Shown: positions 9,138 through 18,408 of the stretch, piece after piece | Layout of the letters: each line of letters opens with the position of its first letter | Numbering within the stretch: the first letter of the stretch is position 1 | Assembly (NCBI RefSeq): GCF_001735715.1 | Contig: NZ_CP017259.1 | Location: 927,501 to 991,500 of the forward strand | Direction: 5' to 3' | Source: Formosa sp. Hel3_A1_48 | Lineage (GTDB): Bacteria; Bacteroidota; Bacteroidia; Flavobacteriales; Flavobacteriaceae | Length of the DNA: 64,000 nt | Notes under the pieces: generated by a model | Databases searched by the model: none | The model's input: only the letters and a program-made list of their open reading frames with translations | What the model was told of the DNA's origin: nothing | Position numbers and translations under genes: made by a program

Positions 9138-9826
9138 TCTCTACCAAAGATTTGAAGTCCCCAATATATCAAAGTCGCCAATGCACCTAATGCAGCCACT
9201 AAATAAGTGCGCGCCGCCCATCTCAGAGCATCTTGTGCGCCGTCGTATTCTTCGCGAGAGACCATATTTTTGTTCTTTAACCATGCTAATGCTCTGTTAC
9301 TGGCATCGTATTCAACAGGAAGGGTTACAAAACTGAAAGATGTGGCAACAGCCATCAACACAAAACCAAGTACAGCTACCCAATACCCAAGCCCTAGCCC
9401 TGCACCAAAGCCAAGCATCAGTCCAGCTAAAATCACCCACATGGAAAGCCGCGAAGAAATACTCACTATAGGCACCAAAGCAGAACGCATTTCCAGCCAA
9501 CTGTAGGCCTGAGCATGTTGTACCGCATGACCACATTCGTGTGCCGCAACAGCGGCGGCAGCAGCATTGCGTTCGTGATATACCGCTTCACTCAGATTTA
9601 CTGTGCGGTCTTTTGGATTGTAATGATCTGTTAAACGTCCTTTAACAGAGACCACACGTACATTATTTATCCCATGATCCGATAACATCTTTTCAGCAAT
9701 TTCTGCACCAGACATGCCGTTTCTTAAATATGTTTTGGAGTATTTGGCAAATTTACGTTTCAAAGTTGAACTCACCATCCAACTCACCAAAGCAATAATT
9801 CCAAGTAATAAATAATAAGTTCCCAT
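9134..9826 (-). CDS. Membrane zinc metallopeptidase (YugP family)
   Basis: A 230-residue membrane protease of the neutral zinc metallopeptidase 2/YugP family. The Zn motif HECGH is at residues 96-100. There is an N-terminal membrane segment (about 4-20) and three more hydrophobic segments after the catalytic region. The LSDHGI..VRV and DHYNPKDRTVNLSE segments before the active site are characteristic. Substrates are unknown. It is convergent with the Lrp gene, sharing 4 bp at the stops. Confidence 0.9.
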   Translation of the reverse strand: MGTYYLLLGIIALVSWMVSSTLKRKFAKYSKTYLRNGMSGAEIAEKMLSDHGINNVRVVSVKGRLTDHYNPKDRTVNLSEAVYHERNAAAAAVAAHECGHAVQHAQAYSWLEMRSALVPIVSISSRLSMWVILAGLMLGFGAGLGLGYWVAVLGFVLMAVATSFSFVTLPVEYDASNRALAWLKNKNMVSREEYDGAQDALRWAARTYLVAALGALATLIYWGLQIFGRD

Positions 9827-9895
9827 AGAATTAAATTTTTTAGAATTTATACATTAAAAATAACGCCAATCCTTGAAAAAGTGAAATTTTGGCAG

Positions 9896-10195
9896 TTAAG
9901 GTTTTCGGTATTTTATAATAAGAAGCAAAATCACAAATGACGATGCCATCGTTATGGAATTGGCTAAAATCATGGATAAACTTTCTTTATAAATTCCATA
10001 AATCAACCAACAGACAATCCCAATAAAAAACAAAGTAAACGTAGTCAGAGAAAATGCAGACACATCCTTGGTTTTCCATGTTTTGTAAACTTGCGGTAAA
10101 AACGAATACGTAGTAAGAGCAGCAGCAAGTAATCCTACACCTTCAATAAGATCTAAATCAGCCAACAATATTAACAATTTTTCCAGGTACAACAA
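9896..10195 (-). CDS. SemiSWEET-type small transporter
   Basis: A 99-residue protein with three membrane helices and the MtN3/SWEET signature: TTYSFLPQVYKTWKTKDVSAFSL (conserved PQ) and a later LANSITM segment with the pore-lining asparagine. SemiSWEETs work as homodimers moving sugars. The ATG at 10195 lies inside the 3' end of leuS (38-bp overlap). Homologues usually start near LIEGVG, so a later non-ATG start is possible. It is probably translated from the leuS transcript. Confidence 0.85.
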   Translation of the reverse strand: MLYLEKLLILLADLDLIEGVGLLAAALTTYSFLPQVYKTWKTKDVSAFSLTTFTLFFIGIVCWLIYGIYKESLSMILANSITMASSFVILLLIIKYRKP

Positions 10196-12974
10196 TCACT
10201 TTCTTAGGCACTCTTCCCTGCAGTTGTGCAATGGTTTTCTCGTGTGCCAAAACCGTTTGCTCAATTTCATCATTACTTAAATCCATTGAAAGCTCTAATG
10301 TAAAACGCATTTTACCATTAAATGAAATTGGATAATTTTTTGAACTTTCTACCAAATAACTGGGCTCGAAGACAGGGAACTTTGCACTTGAAATAGAATC
10401 CTGATGCCCTAATTTGGCCCACAACTCTTCAGCAATGTGTGGCGCATAGGGTGAAATCAGAATTAAAAGTGGTTCGAGAACCGAACGACTCGAACAACCC
10501 TGAGCAGTAAGCTCATTTACAGCAATCATAAAATTAGAAACCGATGTGTTAAACGAAAACTGTTCTATATCCTCCGTTACTTTCTTGATGGTTTTATGTA
10601 GTGTTTTTAGTGCATCCTTTGAGGGTGATTCATCAGTCGCTTTAATTCCTGAGTCGTTTACATACAGTTTCCATAGTTTTTTTAGAAAAGTACTTACCCC
10701 AGTTATTCCTGCGGTATTCCAAGGTTTATACTGCTCTAACGGCCCCAAAAACATTTCATACAAACGCAATGCATCAGCACCATAGGTTTCGCATATTTCA
10801 TCTGGATTGACGACGTTGTATTTTGATTTTGACATTTTCTCGACCTCACGCCTTACTTTAAAACTACCGTCATCAGACAAGTGGAACTCTGAAGTTGAAA
10901 ATTCTTTTCGCCACAATTTGAACGCTTCAATATCCAATTCATTAGAAGCATTTACAAAACTAACATCCGCATGAATGTATTGAACGTTTTCATTGGTAAT
11001 TTTGTCGTAAGACATAAAAGTGTTGCTGCCATTTACTCGGGCCACAAAAGCACTAGTGCCCAAAATCATCCCTTGGTTGATGAGTTTTTTCGCAAACTCA
11101 TCTACTGGAAGGTAGCCCAAATCAAATAAGAATTTTTGCCAAAAACGCGCATACAATAAATGACCAGTCGCATGTTCGCTTCCTCCGATATACAAATCAA
11201 CCTCTTGCCAATAATCTAGGGCTTCTTTACTTGCAAATTCATCGCTATTATGAGCATCCATATAGCGGTTGAAATACCATGAACTTCCTGCCCAACCCGG
11301 CATGGTGTTAAGCTCTAAGGGAAATATGGTTTTGTGGTCAATTGTGGTATTGCTTACCACTGTATTTTTTTGAGTGTCCCAAGCCCAAACCTCAGCGCGT
11401 CCTAAAGGTGGCTCTCCTTCTTTAGTTGGGAGATATTTTTCAACTTCAGGAAGTGTTATGGGTAAATGGCTTTGATCAATCATTTGTGGTAAGCCGTCTT
11501 CATAATATACTGGAAATGGCTCACCCCAATAGCGCTGTCGAGAAAATACAGCATCGCGTAGGCGGTAATTTATTTTTCTTTCCCCTTGACTGATATCTTC
11601 CAATGCTTCAATTACACGTTTTGTGGCAGACTTAAAATCTAATCCGTCCAAAAATTGACTGTTCCCAATCTTAGTTTTTGACTTATCCGTAAATGCTTCT
11701 TCTGAAATATCAACACCATCAAAAATATTAGGAATAGAAATATTGAAATGCTTGGCAAAATCATAATCTCTTTGATCGCCACAGGGGACTGCCATAACAG
11801 CACCTGTTCCATATCCTGCGAGCACATAATCACCAATCCAAATGGGGATGGATTCTTTGGTGAAAGGGTGCTCCGCATATGCCCCTGTAAACACCCCTGA
11901 GATGGATTTTACATCGGCCATGCGCTCGCGTTCACTCCGCTTGGAAGTGGCCAAAATATACTGCTCTACAGCCTCTTTCTGAGTTTCCGTAGTGATGGAT
12001 TTCACCAACTCATGTTCGGGTGCTAGGGTCATAAATGATACTCCAAAAATCGTATCGGGACGGGTGGTAAAGACTTCAATTTTAGTATCAAAACCAACTA
12101 CATTAAATCGAACAGAAGCTCCAACAGATTTTCCAATCCAATTGCGCTGACTTTCTTTTAAAGCATCTGTCCAATCTATTTTTTCTAAACCTGTCAAAAG
12201 GCGATCTGCATAAGCAGAAATACGCATACTCCATTGCGTCATTTTTTTTCTAACTACTGGATAACCTCCACGCTCAGAGACCCCATTGACAATCTCGTCA
12301 TTGGCCAAAACGGTTCCCAATTCTGGACACCAGTTTACCTCTGCTTCTGCTAAATACGTCAATCGGTATTGCAACAAGTGTTGTTGTTGCTGTTGCGCTG
12401 AAAAAGCATTCCATTCTTCAGCAGAAAATATGGCTGTGTTTTCATCACAGGCGGCACTAATGTGTTGACTCCCCTTTGATGAAAAGTGTGCAATTAGCTC
12501 TGTAATAGGTTTTGCTTTATCATCCGTTTTGTCATACCATGAGTTGAACAATTGAATAAAAATCCACTGTGTCCATTTGTAATAATCTGGTGAAGAGGTG
12601 CGTACTTCACGACTCCAATCAAATGAAAAACCAATTTGATCTAGCTGACGACGATATGTGTTAATATTTTTTTCTGTGGTGACAGCAGGGTGCTGACCCG
12701 TTTGTATGGCGTATTGCTCAGCAGGAAGTCCAAAGCTATCATAGCCTTGGGGATGCAACACATTAAAGCCCTTATGACGCTTGTAGCGCGCATAGATATC
12801 AGAGGCTATGTACCCCAGTGGATGCCCTACATGTAAACCGGCTCCACTTGGGTAAGGGAACATGTCTAAAACATAATATTTAGGCTTATTGGTGTTAGTC
12901 TCCGCCTTAAAGGTCTTGTTTTGCGCCCAGTAATTTTGCCACTTAGCTTCAATTTCCTTGAAATTGTACGTCAT
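10158..12974 (-). CDS. leuS: Leucyl-tRNA synthetase
   Basis: Class I aminoacyl-tRNA synthetase charging tRNA-Leu. The HIGH-type motif HVGH is at residues 48-51 in the FPYPSGAGLHVGHPLGY block, the CP1 editing domain (TRPDTIFGVSFMTLAPEH) is present, and KMSKS is near residue 712. The protein is about 938 aa. The frame is open upstream to 13064, but MTYNFKEIE at 12974 is the family start. A -7-like TAAATTTG lies on the minus strand at 12995-13002, about 20 bp upstream. It is divergent from ftsX. Confidence 0.97.
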   Translation of the reverse strand: MTYNFKEIEAKWQNYWAQNKTFKAETNTNKPKYYVLDMFPYPSGAGLHVGHPLGYIASDIYARYKRHKGFNVLHPQGYDSFGLPAEQYAIQTGQHPAVTTEKNINTYRRQLDQIGFSFDWSREVRTSSPDYYKWTQWIFIQLFNSWYDKTDDKAKPITELIAHFSSKGSQHISAACDENTAIFSAEEWNAFSAQQQQQHLLQYRLTYLAEAEVNWCPELGTVLANDEIVNGVSERGGYPVVRKKMTQWSMRISAYADRLLTGLEKIDWTDALKESQRNWIGKSVGASVRFNVVGFDTKIEVFTTRPDTIFGVSFMTLAPEHELVKSITTETQKEAVEQYILATSKRSERERMADVKSISGVFTGAYAEHPFTKESIPIWIGDYVLAGYGTGAVMAVPCGDQRDYDFAKHFNISIPNIFDGVDISEEAFTDKSKTKIGNSQFLDGLDFKSATKRVIEALEDISQGERKINYRLRDAVFSRQRYWGEPFPVYYEDGLPQMIDQSHLPITLPEVEKYLPTKEGEPPLGRAEVWAWDTQKNTVVSNTTIDHKTIFPLELNTMPGWAGSSWYFNRYMDAHNSDEFASKEALDYWQEVDLYIGGSEHATGHLLYARFWQKFLFDLGYLPVDEFAKKLINQGMILGTSAFVARVNGSNTFMSYDKITNENVQYIHADVSFVNASNELDIEAFKLWRKEFSTSEFHLSDDGSFKVRREVEKMSKSKYNVVNPDEICETYGADALRLYEMFLGPLEQYKPWNTAGITGVSTFLKKLWKLYVNDSGIKATDESPSKDALKTLHKTIKKVTEDIEQFSFNTSVSNFMIAVNELTAQGCSSRSVLEPLLILISPYAPHIAEELWAKLGHQDSISSAKFPVFEPSYLVESSKNYPISFNGKMRFTLELSMDLSNDEIEQTVLAHEKTIAQLQGRVPKKVIVVPGKIVNIVG

Positions 12975-13051
12975 AATTCCTACTTTATTGATTGCAAATT
13001 TACATTTTATTTGAGGAAGTTTTATATTTTTACAAAACCAAGACAACTGCA

Positions 13052-13930
13052 ATGGGCTCAACATTTGAAAAACATCAAAAAAGACGACTAATTTCCTCCT
13101 ATTTTTCGGTCGTAATCAGCATCAGCTTGGTGCTGTTTTTATTAGGCGTTTTAGGAATTTTACTGATTAATACAAAACATATTTCTGATGAATTTAAAGA
13201 AAAAGTCGTGCTTACGATTTATTTGGAGGATGAAACAAAACCCATTGAAATCAATCAACTAAAAAAAAGTTTAAGTTTAGCCAACTATGTAAAACAAACA
13301 CGATTTATCTCGAAAGATGAAGCCGCTGCGTTTATGACCGCGGAATACGGCAAAGACTTTCTAGACGATGTCGGCTATAATCCACTCAAAAATTCTCTAG
13401 AAGTCAATCTACTTGCCCCTTATGTTACTGCAAAAAGATTAGATAGTATTTCAGAAAAAGCGCTTCAGAAAAATTTTGTGGAAGATGTAAAATACGACAA
13501 GGATTTAGTTGCTCTAATGAACAATAATGTAAAACGGCTGGGAGGCTGGATCTTGGCCATCAGCGGCCTGTTTGCACTTATCGCCATGTTACTAATAAAC
13601 AGCTCGATACGACTGGCCGTGTATGCCAAACGTTTTTCGATTAAAACCATGCAAATGGTTGGTGCTACAAAACAGTTCATTAGAAAACCATTTATTTTGA
13701 GAAATATACGTCTAGGTATTCTAGGAGCACTCTTAGGCATAGGAGTAAATTGTCTTTTAATTTATTATTTAAATGCCTCATTCCCTGAACTTAAACTCAT
13801 CAATTATCCTCTTGAGTTAGGCGCTCTATTTCTAAGTATTCTTTTGATCGGTATCTTTATCACATGGATCAGCACACATTTGGCAACACAGCGTTTCTTA
13901 AATCTAAAAACCGATCAACTTTACTACTAA
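13052..13930 (+). CDS. ftsX: Cell division protein FtsX
   Basis: Membrane permease-like partner of the FtsE ATPase, which couples divisome activity to periplasmic peptidoglycan hydrolases. It has an N-terminal membrane helix (about 19-40), a periplasmic domain (about 45-165), and three further helices with the conserved cytoplasmic MQMVGAT segment. The ATG at 13052 (MGSTFEKHQKRRL) is favoured over the longer frame at 12992 because family proteins start just before the first helix. ftsE is not in the window. It leads the operon ftsX-DUF3098-uppP-truB. Confidence 0.95.
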   Translation: MGSTFEKHQKRRLISSYFSVVISISLVLFLLGVLGILLINTKHISDEFKEKVVLTIYLEDETKPIEINQLKKSLSLANYVKQTRFISKDEAAAFMTAEYGKDFLDDVGYNPLKNSLEVNLLAPYVTAKRLDSISEKALQKNFVEDVKYDKDLVALMNNNVKRLGGWILAISGLFALIAMLLINSSIRLAVYAKRFSIKTMQMVGATKQFIRKPFILRNIRLGILGALLGIGVNCLLIYYLNASFPELKLINYPLELGALFLSILLIGIFITWISTHLATQRFLNLKTDQLYY

Positions 13931-13942
13931 TATTAAAAAACC

Positions 13943-14194
13943 ATGGGAGAAAAAAAACGTAAAGAAGCAATAAAACAAAACTTTGTTTTTGAAAAAAGAA
14001 ATTATATCTGGATGTTTATCGGCTTAGCTTTCATAGCTCTTGGTTTTGTACTTATGTCTGGAGGCGGATCGAACGATCCAAATGTGTTTAGTGATGCAAT
14101 ATTTAACACCCAAAGAATTCGCATAGCGCCCACCCTTGTTCTTATTGGGTTCGGGATTCAAGTCTATGCAATACTTCTAAAGCCCAAAGCCTAG
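13943..14194 (+). CDS. DUF3098 small membrane protein
   Basis: An 83-residue protein with two membrane segments and the DUF3098 pattern: a basic N-terminus, FEKRNYIWMFIGLAFIALGFVLMSGG, then FNTQRIRIAPTLVLIGFGIQV. In Bacteroidota this family sits between ftsX and uppP, as here, suggesting a link with the cell envelope or division. No activity is known. It begins 12 bp after ftsX and its stop directly abuts the uppP start. Confidence 0.9.
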   Translation: MGEKKRKEAIKQNFVFEKRNYIWMFIGLAFIALGFVLMSGGGSNDPNVFSDAIFNTQRIRIAPTLVLIGFGIQVYAILLKPKA

Positions 14195-14992
14195 ATGGAT
14201 ATAATAGACAGTCTTCTTTTGGGAGTTATACAAGGGCTCACCGAATTTCTTCCCGTATCCTCAAGCGGGCATTTGGAGTTGGGAAAAGCATTGCTTGGCG
14301 ACACTTCTTTACCAAAAGAAAGTATGATTTTCACTGTTGTTCTTCATTTTGCAACAGCACTGAGCACCATTGTGGTTTTCCGAAAAGACCTCTTGGAAAT
14401 TATTATGGACCTGACAAAATTTGAATGGAATGTAAATACGCAATTTGTCTTTAAAATTGCTGTTTCAATGCTTCCAGCGGTACTTATTGGTCTTTTATTT
14501 GAATCTCAATTGGAATCTCTTTTTTCAAACAATATTTCTCTAGTTGGCGCCATGCTCATTGTTACGGGTTTACTGCTGCTTTTGGCTGATCGCGCACAAA
14601 ACACGACCAAAAATGTAAATTTCAAAAACGCTTTTACCGTTGGCCTCGCACAAGCTATAGCTATGCTTCCGGGCATCTCAAGATCTGGCGCAACTATCTC
14701 TACTGCTGTCCTTCTAGGTATAGATAAAACTAAAGCAGCACGTTTCTCATTCTTGATGGTTATACCCTTGATATTTGGTAAGATTTTTAAAGATTTATTA
14801 AGCGGAGAATTGACTTACGACAGCACTCAATTGACAACATTAAGCATTGGCTTTATATCCGCTTTCCTTTCGGGATTGGTAGCTTGCACATGGATGATTA
14901 AGCTTGTGAAAAACAGCAAACTAAAATACTTTGCACTCTACTGTGGCCTCATTGGAGTTCTTGCAGTATGCGCAACATTTTTCAACACATGA
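14195..14992 (+). CDS. uppP: Undecaprenyl-diphosphatase UppP (BacA)
   Basis: Integral membrane phosphatase that dephosphorylates undecaprenyl pyrophosphate to recycle the peptidoglycan lipid carrier. Both signature blocks are present: GVIQGLTEFLPVSSSGHLEL near the N-terminus and the PGISRSGATIST block in the middle. It is 265 aa with about eight hydrophobic segments. The start abuts the DUF3098 stop, and the stop overlaps the truB start (ATGA), implying translational coupling. Confidence 0.97.
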   Translation: MDIIDSLLLGVIQGLTEFLPVSSSGHLELGKALLGDTSLPKESMIFTVVLHFATALSTIVVFRKDLLEIIMDLTKFEWNVNTQFVFKIAVSMLPAVLIGLLFESQLESLFSNNISLVGAMLIVTGLLLLLADRAQNTTKNVNFKNAFTVGLAQAIAMLPGISRSGATISTAVLLGIDKTKAARFSFLMVIPLIFGKIFKDLLSGELTYDSTQLTTLSIGFISAFLSGLVACTWMIKLVKNSKLKYFALYCGLIGVLAVCATFFNT

Positions 14993-15684
14993 AGACTGTA
15001 GAGGATTTTAAAAATGGACAGCTTTTAGCCATCGACAAACCCTTGAAATGGACCTCCTTTCAAGTGGTGAATAAATTGAGATGGCATATTAAAAAAAAGT
15101 TCGAGCTCAAAAAAATTAAAGTAGGTCATGCAGGAACATTAGACCCTTTGGCAAGCGGGCTTCTGTTGATATGCACAGGAAAAATGACCAAGCAAATTCA
15201 GGACTTTCAAGCACAAGTAAAAACCTATACGGGAAGTTTTGTGCTGGGCAGTACAACTCCATCCTATGATTTGGAAACAGCGATTGATAAGTACTTCCCT
15301 ACAGAACATATTTCAGAAGAATTGATCTATCAAACCGCAAAAAAATTTGAAGGGAAAATCCAGCAACAACCCCCTATTTTTTCGGCACTAAAAAAAGACG
15401 GGAAACGCCTCTATGAATTTGCCAGAGCAGGAAAAGACGTGGTAATTCCAACAAGAGAAATTACTATCGATTATTTCAAAATCAAAAATATTAAAGATCA
15501 TAAAATTGACTTTGAAATCCAGTGTAGTAAAGGAACTTATATACGATCTTTAGCCCATGACTATGGAAGGGCACTTGATTCTGGGGCACACCTCTCAGCA
15601 TTGAGGCGTACAAAAATCGGTGAATTTTCTGTTGAAAATGCCATTTCCATTGAGGCGTTCGTAAATAATTTAAATTTGGATTGA
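14989..15684 (+). CDS. truB: tRNA pseudouridine(55) synthase TruB
   Basis: Makes pseudouridine 55 in the T-loop of tRNAs. The catalytic motif GHAGTLDPLASG carries D52. Other family blocks are IDKPLKWTS near the N-terminus, a KF.GKIQQ.PP.FSA.K.DGKR.YE.AR segment, and CSKGTYIRSLAHD. It is 231 aa from the ATG at 14989, which overlaps the uppP stop as ATGA; the longer in-frame start at 14968 is less likely. Confidence 0.97.
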   Translation: MKTVEDFKNGQLLAIDKPLKWTSFQVVNKLRWHIKKKFELKKIKVGHAGTLDPLASGLLLICTGKMTKQIQDFQAQVKTYTGSFVLGSTTPSYDLETAIDKYFPTEHISEELIYQTAKKFEGKIQQQPPIFSALKKDGKRLYEFARAGKDVVIPTREITIDYFKIKNIKDHKIDFEIQCSKGTYIRSLAHDYGRALDSGAHLSALRRTKIGEFSVENAISIEAFVNNLNLD

Positions 15685-15704
15685 TTCTTGAGGGAATACA
15701 AGGT

Positions 15705-16250
15705 ATGACATCACTAAAATACTTAATCACAGGCTCTCTTTTTTTTGTTTTACTTTCGTCTTACGCTCAAATCGACGATAGAGAACAAGGCTTGTTTTAT
15801 AAAATTGGGATTGCCACAACATTGGCTTTAAATGAGAATTACGAAGTTTTCAATAAAGATGATGATGACCTTTTATTGAAAATTAATGCTCTTTTCATAA
15901 ACAATACTTTAGGCTATAGATTTAGTACAAAAACATCGATTGGGTTAAATTTAGAAGCTAATTTTCACCCTGAACCGTTCAATCGATTTTATCCGGCATT
16001 TTTAGATTTTCGGTACAACATCATTGATAAGGACGACAATGGGTTTATACGTTTTGGCTATGGTGTTCTCATCCACAACAGCAAATTAAATAGAGGGACT
16101 TTGTATAAAATAGGCTTAGGCGGTGAGTATTTTCTTGAAAATTCTAACAAATCTATTTTGTTTGGCATAGATTTTATGAGAAAACGTTTTGGATATCGAC
16201 AAGAAAACAAATTGAGTAGTGTTGCTCTTTTTCTGGAACTTATTTTCTAG
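15705..16250 (+). CDS. Exported protein, probably a small outer membrane beta-barrel
   Basis: About 181 residues with a cleavable signal peptide (MTSLKYLITG start, hydrophobic core, likely cleavage after SYAQ). The mature part alternates polar and hydrophobic residues as in short beta-strands (for example GFIRFGYGVLIHN and YKIGLGGEYFL) and ends in a strand with a terminal Phe (VALFLELIF), which fits an outer membrane barrel. I do not recognise a named family. The frame opens at a TTG overlapping the truB stop, but the ATG at 15705 gives a proper signal peptide. It is probably the last gene of the ftsX operon. Confidence 0.7.
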   Translation: MTSLKYLITGSLFFVLLSSYAQIDDREQGLFYKIGIATTLALNENYEVFNKDDDDLLLKINALFINNTLGYRFSTKTSIGLNLEANFHPEPFNRFYPAFLDFRYNIIDKDDNGFIRFGYGVLIHNSKLNRGTLYKIGLGGEYFLENSNKSILFGIDFMRKRFGYRQENKLSSVALFLELIF

Positions 16251-16328
16251 CCTAAGACCAAAAAACAGTATTGCTGCAAACAAATTAAACATAGCTGCAC
16301 AATTCTAAAACAAATAAGGCCTGATCTT

Positions 16329-17117
16329 TTACTGTGAAGAAGCAGTATCGTCGTAAGGTACAAGATCCAAAAGTTTTTGAATCACTTCTACCCTAGCGCG
16401 CATTTTCTTGTTGGCCTTAATGACGATCCAAGGGGCAAACTTTGTGTCTGTTTTTTCAAACATTTTAGTTTTATACAAAGTATAATCGTCCCAACGCTCC
16501 AAAGCAGTTTGATCTACTGGGCTAAATTTCCATTTTTTGACTGGACTTGATTTTATATCATTAAAACGACGTTCTTGTTCATCTTTATTGATAGAAAAAT
16601 AAAACTTTACCAATCGGACTCCAGATTCAACAAGCATTTGTTCAAAACCATTGACTTGATTCATAAAAATCCTATACTCCTCTTCTGTACAAAACCCATT
16701 GACAGGTTCAACAACAGCACGGTTGTACCAACTGCGGTCAAAAAAAGTAATCTGTCCACTGCGTGGTAAATTTTTAATATAACGCTGAAAATACCACTGT
16801 TCCTTTTCCTCAGGAGTTGGTTTTGGCAGAGCCACAACATTAAATTCCCGAGGATTTAAATGCTGAGTAATTCTGCGAATAGCTCCCCCTTTTCCTGCCG
16901 CATCACGGCCTTCAAAAACAATAACTAATTTTTCGCCTTTCGCCTCAACCCATTGTTGAAGCTTAATTAACTCCTCTTGTAATTTTTTGAGCTTATCTTC
17001 ATAATTTAAAATACGAAGCGCCTTAGCTACAGTCATATCGTCTTCTTTAAAAAAGAGCTTCAACCCGCGCTTAGAGTTTAATTTTTTGATGTTTTTTGGC
17101 GTTAAATTACTCATCAT
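16329..17117 (-). CDS. ppk2: Polyphosphate kinase 2 family protein (second copy)
   Basis: PPK2 enzymes transfer phosphate from polyphosphate to nucleotides. The Walker A segment FEGRDAAGKGGAIRR and Walker B-type FFDRSWYNRA with VVEPVNGFC are intact, followed by FYFSI.KDEQ.RRF and KWKFSPVD blocks. At 262 aa it is a one-domain PPK2. It begins at the ATG at 17117, overlapping the last base of the upstream ppk2 stop; a TTG at 17120 and an ATG at 17114 are alternatives. It is clearly paralogous to its neighbour. Nucleotide preference (ADP, GDP or AMP) cannot be assigned by eye. Confidence 0.93.
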   Translation of the reverse strand: MMSNLTPKNIKKLNSKRGLKLFFKEDDMTVAKALRILNYEDKLKKLQEELIKLQQWVEAKGEKLVIVFEGRDAAGKGGAIRRITQHLNPREFNVVALPKPTPEEKEQWYFQRYIKNLPRSGQITFFDRSWYNRAVVEPVNGFCTEEEYRIFMNQVNGFEQMLVESGVRLVKFYFSINKDEQERRFNDIKSSPVKKWKFSPVDQTALERWDDYTLYKTKMFEKTDTKFAPWIVIKANKKMRARVEVIQKLLDLVPYDDTASSQ

Positions 17118-17971
17118 CAATCGATTTGGTTGATCATTCTGTGGTAGCGCTGAACTACGTTAGGATCGGGAAGAATTGTGGTATTCGATTCCCCTTTACG
17201 ATCGTATTCAAATTTAGAAAGCACATAGCGGATGCTCTCTAGGCGCGCTTCTTTTTTGTTGTTGGTTTTTATGATAATCCAAGGACTAAAAGACGTATGC
17301 GTTTTACTAAACATTTGTTCTTTATATGAGGTATATAAATCCCATCGCTTTTGCCCTTCTTTATCAACAGGACTAAACTTCCATTGTTTTAATGGGTTGG
17401 CCAATCGAGAATTGAATCGTCTTAATTGTTCGTCTTTCGAGATAGAGAACCAAAATTTTATAATGATCACGCCATCTTCAGAAAGCATGTGCTCAAACTC
17501 TGGAACTTGAACCATGTATTTTTTATATTGCTCGTCGTTGCAAAAGCCCATCACAGGTTCTACCACCGCACGATTGTACCAACTGCGGTCAAAAAATACC
17601 AATTCTCCAGGTTCAGGCAATTCCTTAATGTAGCGTCTAAAATACCATTGTCCACGCTCTACCTCTGTTGGTTTTGTAAGCGCAACCACACGCATAGAAC
17701 GCGGATTCAAATGCTCTGTAAAACGACGAATGGCGCCTCCTTTTCCGGCTGCATCACGGCCCTCAAAAACCACACAAACACGCTTTTTGTGCTTCGCTAC
17801 CCATTGCTGTAAATCTACAAGCTCTGCTTGAAGTTTCAACAACTCTGTTTCGTAATGTACCCCCTCAAGAATAGCCGCATACTTCTTTGGTTCTAATTTT
17901 GATTTTAGAACAGATTTAAAAGATGCTGCATCTGAAAGTGCTTCGAAATCTTTAGTTGTCAAGGACCCCAT
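17117..17971 (-). CDS. ppk2: Polyphosphate kinase 2 family protein (first copy)
   Basis: A 284-residue one-domain PPK2 with all motifs: FEGRDAAGKGGAIRR (Walker A), FFDRSWYNRA (Walker B-like), VVEPVMGFC, FWFSISKDEQLRRF, and QWKFSPVDKEG. It is first in a two-gene unit with a second ppk2, joined by a 1-base overlap, so the two are surely co-translated. The copies share the core motifs but differ clearly in the N-terminal 60 residues and the C-terminal tail. The pair may supply nucleotide phosphorylation from stored polyphosphate, possibly as two subunits or with two specificities. Confidence 0.94.
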   Translation of the reverse strand: MGSLTTKDFEALSDAASFKSVLKSKLEPKKYAAILEGVHYETELLKLQAELVDLQQWVAKHKKRVCVVFEGRDAAGKGGAIRRFTEHLNPRSMRVVALTKPTEVERGQWYFRRYIKELPEPGELVFFDRSWYNRAVVEPVMGFCNDEQYKKYMVQVPEFEHMLSEDGVIIIKFWFSISKDEQLRRFNSRLANPLKQWKFSPVDKEGQKRWDLYTSYKEQMFSKTHTSFSPWIIIKTNNKKEARLESIRYVLSKFEYDRKGESNTTILPDPNVVQRYHRMINQID

Positions 17972-18010
17972 AGATAAATTTACAAATTAGTTATTGCCAA
18001 CAATGGAGGA

Positions 18011-18388
18011 TTAAAACGGCAGATCGTCTGGTTCATTTTCTTTTAAGTCTGAAGCAGGCTCAAAAGCTTCCATTGGAGGTACAGGCGGTGCCGTAGCGGC
18101 AGCTTGATTTTGTTGTACGCTATCAATACGCCAGCCTTGAATGGAATTAAAATGCTTGGTTTCTCCCTGAGGACTTATCCACTCACGACCACGTAAATTG
18201 ATCCCTACTTTTACTTGCTGTCCCACTTGAAAGTTATTCAATAAATCCGTTTTATCTTGTACAAAATCGACCGATAGGTGTTGCGGGTATTGCTCTTCGG
18301 TTGTCACCACCAACTCACGCTTTCTAAAGCCATTAGACCCGACTGTTTGTGTTTCTCCTATTAATTTAATTTTTCCTTGTATTTCCAT
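18011..18388 (-). CDS. DUF3127 domain protein
   Basis: A 125-residue protein of the DUF3127 family, with an OB-fold-like pattern: MEIQGKIKLIGETQTVGSNGFRKRELVV, then VDFVQDKTDLLN and KVGINLRGREW. The acidic C-terminal tail (ENEPDDLPF) resembles that of single-stranded DNA-binding proteins, which suggests but does not prove a nucleic-acid role. The start is the ATG at 18388. It begins inside the last bases of the flavin reductase region, with 20 bp between the two frames. Confidence 0.8.
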   Translation of the reverse strand: MEIQGKIKLIGETQTVGSNGFRKRELVVTTEEQYPQHLSVDFVQDKTDLLNNFQVGQQVKVGINLRGREWISPQGETKHFNSIQGWRIDSVQQNQAAATAPPVPPMEAFEPASDLKENEPDDLPF

Positions 18389-18408
18389 GTTTAAATATGC
18401 GTTTATTT

